This document shows positions 1 to 6,557 of a stretch of DNA of 6,557 nucleotides, piece after piece. Each line of letters starts with the position of its first letter. The first letter of the stretch is position 1. The position numbers and the translations under genes were made by a program. Below the pieces are notes generated by a model that was not told where the DNA came from, did not search any database, and was given only the letters and a program-made list of their open reading frames with translations. Source of the DNA: an uncultured Amaricoccus sp. (lineage in GTDB: Bacteria; Pseudomonadota; Alphaproteobacteria; Rhodobacterales; Rhodobacteraceae); the NCBI RefSeq assembly GCF_937891315.1, contig NZ_CALAGI010000044.1, forward strand, positions 1 through 6,557, written 5' to 3'.

Positions 1-1035
1 TGCGCCGGCGGCGCGGTCTACAGCCCCGCGATGACCGACTTCATCTTCATGGTTCGCGACTCGTCCTACATGTTCGTGACGGGCCCCGACGTGGTGAAGA
101 CCGTGACGAACGAGATCGTCACGGCGGAGGAGCTGGGCGGGGCGAAGACCCATACTTCGAAATCCTCGGTGGCGGACGGTGCCTTTGAAAACGATCTGAT
201 CGCGTTGCAAGAGGTTCGGCGGCTGGTCGATTTCCTGCCGCTCTCAAGCCGGGAGAAGCCACCGCTCCGACCGTTCTTCGACTCCCCGGACCGGGCCGAG
301 CAGAGCCTCGATACGCTGATCCCGGATAATCCCAACACGCCGTACGACATGAAGGAACTGATCCAGAAGGTCGCGGACGAGGGTGATTTCTTCGAGATTC
401 AGGCGGAATTCGCCAAGAACATCCTGACCGGCTTTATTCGGATCGAAGGCTCGACGGTTGGCGTGGTGGCGAACCAGCCAACGGTCATGGCCGGCTGTCT
501 CGACATCGATTCCTCGCGCAAGGCGGCGCGGTTCGTGCGGTTCTGCGACGCCTTCGAAATCCCGATCCTGACCTTCGTCGACGTGCCGGGCTTCATGCCG
601 GGCACCGGCCAGGAATACGGCGGCATCATCAAGCATGGCGCGAAGCTGCTCTTCGCCTATGGCGAGGCGACGGTGCCGAAGGTGACGGTCATCACGCGCA
701 AGGCCTATGGCGGCGCCTATGACGTGATGAGCTCCAAGCATCTGCGGGGCGATTTCAACTATGCCTGGCCGACGGCCGAGATCGCGGTGATGGGCGCGAA
801 GGGCGCCGTCGAGATCCTGTATCGCTCGGAGCTCGGCGACCCGGGCAAGATCGCGGAGCGGACCAAGGACTACGAGACGCGCTTCGCCAATCCGTTCGTC
901 GCCGCCGAGAAGGGCTTCATCGACGAGGTGATCATGCCGCATTCCACCCGCAAGCGGGTGGCGCGGGCGCTGGCCAGCCTGCGCACCAAGCGGCTGACCA
1001 ATCCGTGGAAGAAGCACGACAACATCCCGCTGTGA
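1..1035 (+). CDS. pccB: Propionyl-CoA carboxylase beta chain, 5'-truncated by window edge
   Basis: This is the carboxyltransferase subunit of propionyl-CoA carboxylase, which moves CO2 from carboxybiotin on PccA to propionyl-CoA, giving D-methylmalonyl-CoA in the cytoplasm. The frame is open from base 1 and ends in TGA at 1033-1035, giving 344 residues of a family usually about 510 long, so roughly the first third is outside the window. The fragment opens with CAGGAVYSPA, the oxyanion-hole loop of the N-terminal crotonase-like domain. The C-terminal domain has the family signatures VDVPGFMPGTGQEYGG and KAYGGAYDVMSSKHLRGD, the latter holding the second oxyanion-hole glycines (fragment residues about 237-238), then the AEIAVMGAKGAVEI segment. 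An ATG at 31 is internal and not the start. There is no obvious terminator after the stop, so it may be co-transcribed with the small genes that follow. The identification is secure. Propionyl-CoA is the likely main substrate because pccA and a mutase gene are adjacent, although related acyl-CoA carboxylases look similar. Confidence 0.97.
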   Translation, partial: CAGGAVYSPAMTDFIFMVRDSSYMFVTGPDVVKTVTNEIVTAEELGGAKTHTSKSSVADGAFENDLIALQEVRRLVDFLPLSSREKPPLRPFFDSPDRAEQSLDTLIPDNPNTPYDMKELIQKVADEGDFFEIQAEFAKNILTGFIRIEGSTVGVVANQPTVMAGCLDIDSSRKAARFVRFCDAFEIPILTFVDVPGFMPGTGQEYGGIIKHGAKLLFAYGEATVPKVTVITRKAYGGAYDVMSSKHLRGDFNYAWPTAEIAVMGAKGAVEILYRSELGDPGKIAERTKDYETRFANPFVAAEKGFIDEVIMPHSTRKRVARALASLRTKRLTNPWKKHDNIPL

Positions 1036-1102
1036 AGGCCGGTTCGATGAGCGTCGGGTTGCGGCGGAAGACCCGGAGCGGTAGGCTTGTCTCGTGTGCG
1101 AT

Positions 1103-1107
1103 GGAGG
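1103..1107 (+). promoter_or_regulatory. Shine-Dalgarno GGAGG deciding the start of the small membrane protein
   Basis: A consensus GGAGG lies 9 bases before a GTG codon at 1117 in the frame of the two-helix membrane protein. Other in-frame candidates are a TTG at 1087, preceded by GGAG at 1075-1078 with 8 bases between, and an ATG at 1141 with no good ribosome-binding site. I therefore prefer the GTG. This rests on spacing and sequence only. Confidence 0.45.
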
Positions 1108-1116
1108 TTCCGTCCG

Positions 1117-1362
1117 GTGATCCGACGCTGGTGGCTCACGATGCCGAAGCTGATCCGGTTCATGCTGATCCATGTGGCGAACGGCATGGCGATAGGCTGC
1201 GTCTTCGTGCTGGCGCTGATCCGGCTCGATCTCTTCGGCATCGGGGCGGTTCTCGCCGGGGACACGAGCGGGCTGGCGACCTTCGTGCTGTTCTTCCAGA
1301 CGGCGCTGACCTTCGGGGCGGTTTCCATGGGCGTCGCGGTCATGCATCTCGGCGAGGACTAG
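1117..1362 (+). CDS. Small two-helix inner-membrane protein of unknown function
   Basis: I do not recognise a named family. From the GTG at 1117 the product is 81 residues; a TTG at 1087 would give 91 and an ATG at 1141 would give 73. The N-terminus is basic and tryptophan-rich (MIRRWWLTMPK). A first hydrophobic helix runs at about residues 15-35, a short polar hinge contains AGDTSG (residues 47-52), and a second helix spans about residues 53-76, ending in HLGED. This fits a small integral membrane protein with both ends on the same side, probably cytoplasmic because of the basic start. It lies 81 bases after pccB and 22 bases before the next gene, all on one strand, so co-transcription with pccB is likely. 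Similar short membrane proteins occur beside pccB in Rhodobacteraceae as I recall, but no function is established. The coding call rests on the hydrophobic pattern and gene packing. Confidence 0.65.
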   Translation: MIRRWWLTMPKLIRFMLIHVANGMAIGCVFVLALIRLDLFGIGAVLAGDTSGLATFVLFFQTALTFGAVSMGVAVMHLGED

Positions 1363-1384
1363 CCCCCACCTGGCGAAGGCGGTC

Positions 1385-1735
1385 ATGTTGAAACATCGCG
1401 GCTTTCCGGGGCGTCTGCCGGGGTCCGATCTGCAATTCGTGATCCGTCGCGCCAGTTCGGAAGGCGCGACGCCGATCAAGGCGCGGGAGCGGTATGCCGA
1501 CCGGCGGCCGCTCGACCGGGCGGCGGACGCGGCCTTCATCGCCGCGCTCTGGGAGCATTTCGGCGAGGAGCCGTTCGAGCGCGGCAATCTCGACGCGGGC
1601 CGGATCGGCTGGCTGTTCGGGCGCGAGTTGGTGGCGGCGGAGGATCCGTTCGATCCGGCGAGCTACGACGCGCTGCTGCGCATCGATATCGAGACCGCGC
1701 GGGCGGCGTTCCCGGGGGTGTTCGAGGATGACTGA
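1385..1735 (+). CDS. Hypothetical soluble protein, 116 residues
   Basis: I do not recognise this protein. It starts at ATG 1385 with a GAAGG ribosome-binding site at 1375-1379, and ends in TGA at 1733-1735. It has no signal peptide, membrane segment or metal-binding motif. The sequence is charged and probably helical. The N-terminal part is basic (MLKHRGFPGRLPGSD) and the C-terminal half is acidic, with a WEHFGEEPFERGNLDAGRI segment near the middle and an FPGVFEDD end. It sits 22 bases after the membrane protein and 60 bases before the lipoprotein gene, suggesting one transcript from pccB towards pccA. The antisense reading across this region is a shadow of GC-rich codon bias. A role linked to propionyl-CoA carboxylase is possible from position alone and is not shown by the sequence. 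Confidence 0.65.
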   Translation: MLKHRGFPGRLPGSDLQFVIRRASSEGATPIKARERYADRRPLDRAADAAFIAALWEHFGEEPFERGNLDAGRIGWLFGRELVAAEDPFDPASYDALLRIDIETARAAFPGVFEDD

Positions 1736-1786
1736 GACGCTGGATGGTGGCGCGTCGCGCCGATACGCCGCCGCGCAGGCAAGGCT

Positions 1787-1795
1787 GGAGGGGGA
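1787..1795 (+). promoter_or_regulatory. Strong Shine-Dalgarno of the lipoprotein gene
   Basis: GGAGGGGGA runs directly into the ATG at 1796; the core GGAGG (1787-1791) is 4 bases from that ATG and 13 from a second in-frame ATG at 1805. The spacing slightly favours the first ATG. Starting at either codon keeps the lipoprotein signal sequence intact. Confidence 0.45.
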
Positions 1796-1978
1796 ATGTT
1801 CGGGATGGAACACAAGTTGGTGGCCGCGGCGATACTCGCCTGCCTCGCTGTGTCGGGATGCGGTGGAGGCATGCAACTCGGCGGCCCGCCGGCCGATCCG
1901 ATCTCGGAGACGCTCGCCGGTGACGATCCCGCCGATGGCGGCGTCATCAACGAGGGGACCGGCTCGGTCATCCAGTAG
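1796..1978 (+). CDS. Small predicted lipoprotein, 60 residues
   Basis: The product begins with a short charged segment (MFGMEHK) and a hydrophobic stretch (residues 8-19), followed by the lipobox VSGC, which places the lipid-modified cysteine at residue 22. Signal peptidase II cleavage would leave a mature peptide of only 39 residues. That peptide is glycine-, proline- and aspartate-rich, has no recognisable fold, and ends in GTGSVIQ. Glycine follows the cysteine, so export to the outer membrane is plausible if the usual +2 rule applies in this organism. The gene has a strong ribosome-binding site and lies 74 bases before pccA on the same strand. I do not know its function. Tiny lipoproteins upstream of pccA occur in Rhodobacteraceae as I recall, so it is likely real despite its size. 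Confidence 0.75.
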   Translation: MFGMEHKLVAAAILACLAVSGCGGGMQLGGPPADPISETLAGDDPADGGVINEGTGSVIQ

Positions 1979-2052
1979 CCGCCTGGTTCCGGCGCTTTCG
2001 TTCCCGGTCGCGCGCGACGCGGATCTCATCGCTTTTTTCCCGAGAGACATCG

Positions 2053-4053
<2,001 letters not shown>

Positions 4054-4057
4054 GATG

Positions 4058-4080
4058 CGCGCCGAGACCAGCCCGGCGCG
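4058..4080. terminator. Possible bidirectional terminator hairpin between convergent genes
   Basis: Five bases after the pccA stop, CGCGCCG (4058-4064) pairs perfectly with CGGCGCG (4074-4080) around a 9-base loop. A short pyrimidine stretch, ACCCTTTCTC, follows on the plus strand, but there is no true U-run. It lies in the 67-base gap between convergent pccA and the PepSY gene, where a shared terminator would be expected. High GC makes chance stems common, so support is modest. Confidence 0.35.
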
Positions 4081-4120
4081 ACCCTTTCTCGCGCGATCCT
4101 TGCCGGGGGCGCGGCCGCGA

Positions 4121-4378
4121 TCAGCGGCGGCGCGACCAGGGCTCGCCGCTGAACGGGTCGATGCGGATTCTGGCGCGGCGGTTGTCGGTGTTGATGAAGT
4201 CGAAGTCCCAATATCCGTCGTCTTCCCATTCGATCTCGGTGAAGACGCGGACGGGTTGGGTTTTCTCGACCTTCGCGACCACCTCGCTGAGCGGCAGACT
4301 ATTCGCCGGCGGGAGGTTTTGCGCCGCGGCGGGCAGGGCGGTCAGGGTCGCGGCGAAAGCGAGCGGGACGATACGCAT
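4121..4378 (-). CDS. Secreted PepSY-domain protein
   Basis: This is an 85-residue exported protein made almost wholly of one PepSY domain, a small fold found in protease propeptides and in periplasmic proteins. Residues 1-19 form a signal peptide with a PAAA cleavage site before Gln20. The PepSY part begins near LPLSEVVAKVEK (about residues 28-39), continues with the strand pattern EIEWEDDGYWDFDFI, and ends in the characteristic RIRIDPFSGEPW. The Gly-Tyr-Trp core and the IDP-SGE end are typical of stand-alone PepSY proteins in Alphaproteobacteria. The start is ATG at 4378 with GGGGGAA a few bases upstream on the minus strand. It lies 90 bases downstream of the DUF4174 gene on the same strand and converges with pccA. 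The biochemical role of such proteins is not established; binding or inhibiting a periplasmic partner is a common proposal. It has no obvious metabolic link to propionyl-CoA. Confidence 0.87.
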   Translation of the reverse strand: MRIVPLAFAATLTALPAAAQNLPPANSLPLSEVVAKVEKTQPVRVFTEIEWEDDGYWDFDFINTDNRRARIRIDPFSGEPWSRRR

Positions 4379-4468
4379 GTGAGGTTCCCCCGAAATTTCG
4401 CGGCGTGGCTGCCACGCAGGCGGAAGCTAGAGGGTGCACCGGGTCGCGTCCATCACGGGACTGCGCCA

Positions 4469-4867
4469 TCAGGGCCGGTGCGAGCCGGTTTCCTGGCGGC
4501 GGGACGGGGTGCGGTCGATCATGCTCGAGATCTCGCGCACCGTGGCGGGCAGCGGCCGCCGCTGGGCGACGCGGCCGTCGGTGTCGATCAGCACGAGGCC
4601 GAAGCCGCGCGGCCGCAGGCGCTGGCGCAGCGGACCGTTCGCCTCCGGGTCGGTGTCGGTCAGCACGACGACGCGCCGGTCGATGAGCGGCTGGGGATCG
4701 GCCTCGATCCAGGCCATCTGCTGGATGAATTTGGGATCCTCCGGCGCGTCGGCGAACACGACGAGCGGCCGGGCGACCCATTTGAGGCTGTCGAGATCGG
4801 GCTGCTCCGCCAGAACCGCGGTCGCGGCGAGGAGCAGGGCCGCGACGATCGGGCCGATGCGAGTCAT
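4469..4867 (-). CDS. Secreted DUF4174-domain protein
   Basis: This 132-residue protein has a clear signal peptide (residues 1-20, ending AVLA before Glu21) and a single DUF4174 domain from about residue 24 to 124. Family-like features are the opening LDSLKWVARPLVVFADAPEDP, the central strand RRVVVLTDTD, the GFGLVLIDTDGRVAQRR strand-turn-strand, and the closing SMIDRTPSRRQE, which matches the family's usual IDxMPxRRQE ending. The predicted alpha/beta pattern resembles a thioredoxin-like fold, but there is no CxxC pair, so redox activity is not indicated. The start is ATG at 4867 with GGGAGG six bases upstream on the minus strand. It is divergent from the mutase gene with 73 bases between the starts, and DUF4174 genes next to this mutase are, as I recall, common in Rhodobacteraceae. 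Its function is unknown. Confidence 0.92.
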   Translation of the reverse strand: MTRIGPIVAALLLAATAVLAEQPDLDSLKWVARPLVVFADAPEDPKFIQQMAWIEADPQPLIDRRVVVLTDTDPEANGPLRQRLRPRGFGLVLIDTDGRVAQRRPLPATVREISSMIDRTPSRRQETGSHRP

Positions 4868-4940
4868 TCAAGTCCTCCCTTGCCCGGAGATGTACTGGAC
4901 CGGGCGGGGGAAGCGACAGGGGAAATGCGGGGAGCGTGCC
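4868..4940. promoter_or_regulatory. Divergent intergenic region with a candidate dyad operator
   Basis: These 73 bases separate the start codons of the DUF4174 gene (minus) and the mutase gene (plus), so promoters for both should lie here or inside the neighbouring genes. It holds both ribosome-binding sites: GGGAGG on the minus strand, and GGGGAG on the plus strand at about 4930-4934. A symmetric dyad, GCCCGG (4882-4887) and CCGGGC (4900-4905), is centred exactly on GTAC (4892-4895). I cannot identify convincing -35 and -10 boxes. The dyad could be an operator, or chance in GC-rich DNA. Confidence 0.35.
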
Positions 4941-5969
4941 ATGGCGGATGATCTCAAGACCTGGAAGGCTCTGGCCGAGAAGGAGTTGCGCGGCAAGCCG
5001 GTGGAGAGCCTGAACTGGGAATCGCCCGAGGGCATCACCGTGCGCGCGCTCTATACCGAGCACGATCTCGACGGCCTGACCCATCTCGGCAGCATGCCGG
5101 GGCTCGCACCCTTTACCCGCGGGCCGCGGGCCACGATGTATGCCGGGCGCCCCTGGACCATTCGCCAGTATGCCGGTTTCTCGACGGCCGAGGAATCGAA
5201 CGCCTTCTATCGCAAGGCGCTCGGCGCGGGGCAGCAGGGCGTCTCGGTCGCTTTCGATCTGGCGACGCACCGCGGCTATGACAGCGATCATCCCCGCGTG
5301 GTCGGCGACGTCGGGAAGGCGGGCGTGGCGATCGACAGCGTCGAGGACATGAAGATCCTGTTCGACGGCATCCCGCTCGACAAGGTCTCGGTGTCGATGA
5401 CGATGAACGGCGCGGTGATCCCGATTCTCGCCAGCTTCATCGTGGCGGGCGAAGAGCAGGGGCATGACCGCGCGGTTCTGTCGGGCACCATCCAGAACGA
5501 CATCCTGAAGGAATTCATGGTGCGGAACACCTATATCTATCCGCCCAAGCCGTCGATGAAGATCATCGCCGACATCTTCGGCTACACGGCGCAGCACATG
5601 CCGAAGTTCAACTCGATCTCGATTTCCGGCTATCACATCCAGGAAGCCGGGGCCAACCAGGCGATCGAACTGGCCTTCACGCTGGCCGACGGCGTCGAAT
5701 ACGTGCGCACCGGCATCAAGTCGGGCATGGACGTGGACACCTTCGCCGGCCGCCTGTCCTTCTTCTGGGCGGTGGGCATGAACTTCTACCTCGAGATCGC
5801 CAAGATGCGCGCCGCGCGCCTGCTGTGGTGGCGGCTCATGAAGCAGTTCAACCCCAAGAGCGCCAAGTCGATGATGCTGCGCACGCACTCGCAGACCTCC
5901 GGCTGGAGCCTCACGGCGCAGGACGTCTTCAACAACGTGGTGCGCACGTGCATCGAAGCGATGGCGGCG
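4941..5969 (+). CDS. mcmA: Methylmalonyl-CoA mutase, N-terminal half only (broken)
   Basis: The intact enzyme uses adenosylcobalamin to convert L-methylmalonyl-CoA to succinyl-CoA, the last step after propionyl-CoA carboxylase. It starts at ATG 4941 with GGGGAG upstream. Recognisable sequence covers residues 1-343: the N-terminal arm (residues about 1-30), then the substrate-binding barrel with RPWTIRQYAGFSTAEESN, FDLATHRGYDSDHP and SISGYHIQEAGA. Tyr77, Arg195 and His232 correspond, with a constant offset of 12, to Tyr89, Arg207 and His244 of the Propionibacterium enzyme, so the active-site face is intact as far as it goes. After FNNVVRTCIEAMAA the family expects TQGHTQSLHTNA; instead the frame changes to unrelated sequence at about base 5970. 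The usual length is near 710-720 residues, so the rest of the barrel and the entire cobalamin domain (DxHxxG) are absent. By chance the frame stays open to the window end (539 codons), but beyond 5969 it is antisense to another gene. The product should be inactive. Synonyms are scpA, mutB and bhbA. Confidence 0.93.
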
Positions 5970-6179
5970 AGGTGGGGTCTCGCGGCATGGGTCGGCTTCG
6001 CGCTCGCATCGAAGAGGACGTGGGGCATCCTCTCCTTGCTCGAGGGGGACAGCGGGGTGGGGTCCCGCCGCCCGCAACCCTCGTTCGCGTGCGGGGAGTC
6101 GGGAAGATCCACGGAAGACCCGTGGACCTTCCTTCGTGGCTACTTGGTGGGCGCGGCGGGGGCCTCGCCGGAGGATCCC
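5970..6179. other. Unassigned segment between two broken genes (insertion remnant or assembly join)
   Basis: This stretch of about 210 bases matches neither the expected continuation of the mutase nor that of the PAS protein on its other side. I translated the three plus-strand frames and examined the minus-strand readings: none gives a protein family I recognise, and the open frames read like GC-rich shadows. It contains a strong hairpin at 6101-6133, a near-direct repeat (5971-5985 and 6056-6070), and a pyrimidine-rich CCTCTCCTTGCTCGAGGGGG patch at about 6028-6047 that resembles intergenic REP-type DNA. No transposase, clear terminal inverted repeats or flanking target duplication is visible. 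The edges are approximate, set by where homology is lost in each neighbour. It may be an intergenic piece carried in by a rearrangement, a small non-autonomous element, or an artefact of assembly. Confidence 0.5.
6101..6133. repeat. Long imperfect inverted repeat (hairpin)
   Basis: GGGAAGATCCACGG (6101-6114) pairs with CCGTGGACCTTCCT (6120-6133) around the 5-base loop AAGAC. The stem has 14 positions with one A-C mismatch and one G-U wobble at the base. There is no T-run after either arm, so a simple intrinsic terminator is unlikely. A palindromic unit of this kind could belong to a REP-like intergenic repeat. The pairing is seen directly; the role is not known. Confidence 0.6.
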
Positions 6180-6557
6180 AGCGATGAGGAGCTGCGCCAC
6201 CAGCGCGCGCTGTTCCGCTTCCATGGCCTTCAGTTCGATGTTCTTGCGGGCCGTGATGTCCTGGATCACCGCAAAGGCGCGCGCGGGCGATCCCTTGACC
6301 GTCTTGAGAATGCGGATCGACGCCGCATGCCACACCTCGCGACCATCGATGAAGCTGACGCGATATTCCGCAGTATATGGCGGACCGCCCGCAAGGTGGG
6401 CGCGCCACTTATTGCCCAGCATCTCGCGGTCGGACGGATGAATGCGGCTGTCGCCGCCGGTAAGCGAGTCGAATGTCGGCTTCTGCGGGAAGAAATGCTT
6501 CCAGTCGCCCTCGAGATAGGTTTCCCGCATCTCGAAATCGAGTTCCCAGATCATCAT
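6180..6557 (-). pseudogene. PAS/PAC sensor-domain fragment, truncated at both ends
   Basis: Reading the minus strand from 6557, 126 residues form most of one PAS domain of the PAS_3 type with its PAC motif: IWELDFEMRETYLEGDW (strands), RIHPSDREMLGNKWRAHLAG (helix region, residues 38-57), YTAEYRVSFIDGREVWHAAS, and the classic AFAVIQDITARKNIE (residues 94-108) leading into a coiled-coil-like linker, KAMEAEQRALVAQLL. In sensor kinases such a linker normally runs into a dimerisation and phosphoacceptor domain; here recognisable sequence stops near residue 125. The upstream end is cut by the window: the ATG pair at 6557-6552 lies inside the first PAS strand, so the true start is probably beyond the window. 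There is no LOV-type cysteine motif. The codons look less GC-biased than in the pcc genes (for example CCATATACTGCGGAATATCGC on the coding strand is unusual here), hinting at a different origin. Which output domain it had cannot be told. Confidence 0.8.

Noticed and set aside
244..1587. 447-codon minus-strand open frame across pccB and the small genes
   Set aside because: It is antisense to clear PccB motifs, has low-complexity composition and no recognisable fold.
4403..4417. GCGTGG-CTG-CCACGC hairpin between the DUF4174 and PepSY genes
   Set aside because: It has only a 6-base stem with a 3-base loop and no T-run in either direction, so it is too weak to call a terminator or regulatory element in GC-rich DNA.
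4868..4940. PccR-type operator (as I recall, paired TTTGCAAA boxes regulate pcc genes in Rhodobacter)
   Set aside because: No TTTGCAAA-like box occurs in the mutase or pccA upstream regions; the pccB promoter is outside the window, so regulation by PccR cannot be judged here.
4055..4951. 298-codon plus-strand open frame opposite the PepSY and DUF4174 genes
   Set aside because: The minus-strand genes here have signal peptides, domain signatures and ribosome-binding sites; the plus frame has none.
5970..6179. Insertion sequence or integrated element with defined ends
   Set aside because: I found no transposase or integrase coding, no convincing terminal inverted repeats (only a short shared CGGCGAGG-like string) and no target-site duplication, so I do not call an IS.
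5970..6557. Mutase-family C-terminal tail as a genuine protein extension
   Set aside because: The frame is open, but from 6180 on it is exactly antisense to a well-formed PAS/PAC domain, and no cobalamin-binding DxHxxG motif appears.
6180..6557. LOV-type photosensor
   Set aside because: The flavin-binding cysteine motif of LOV domains is absent; the sequence fits an ordinary PAS_3/PAC domain.

Overview
This window is high-GC proteobacterial DNA carrying the methylmalonyl-CoA branch of propionate metabolism. The gene order, from memory, is typical of the alphaproteobacterial family Rhodobacteraceae: pccB, small genes, pccA, a DUF4174 gene on the opposite strand, then methylmalonyl-CoA mutase. 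The strongly GC-ending codons fit. The family assignment is an inference from content and order, not a database result.

Layout. Bases 1-1035 are the 3' two thirds of pccB (propionyl-CoA carboxylase beta chain; its 5' end lies outside the window). Three small same-strand genes follow: a two-helix membrane protein (1117-1362), an unrecognised soluble protein (1385-1735) and a tiny lipoprotein (1796-1978). Next is a complete pccA (2053-4053, biotin carboxylase plus biotin carrier). Two exported proteins are on the minus strand: a DUF4174 protein (4867-4469) and, downstream of it, a PepSY-domain protein (4378-4121). The methylmalonyl-CoA mutase gene starts at 4941 on the plus strand, divergent from the DUF4174 gene.

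Together PccA and PccB carboxylate propionyl-CoA to D-methylmalonyl-CoA. After epimerisation by an enzyme not in this window, the mutase makes succinyl-CoA. The small genes have no established role in this pathway.

The anomaly is at the right end. The mutase reads normally for 343 residues with its substrate-site Tyr, Arg and His present. Recognisable homology then stops abruptly at about base 5969, inside the catalytic barrel, so the rest of the barrel and the whole cobalamin-binding domain are missing. About 210 bases of unassigned DNA follow, including a strong hairpin (6101-6133). After that comes a fragment of an unrelated minus-strand PAS sensor protein (6557 to about 6180), which itself loses its expected continuation at the same segment. 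Two unrelated genes, each broken at the edges of one short segment, indicate either a genuine insertion, deletion or rearrangement that inactivated the mutase, or a chimeric assembly join. The sequence alone cannot decide. I see no CRISPR array, tRNA, rRNA, recognisable transposase or novel defence system.
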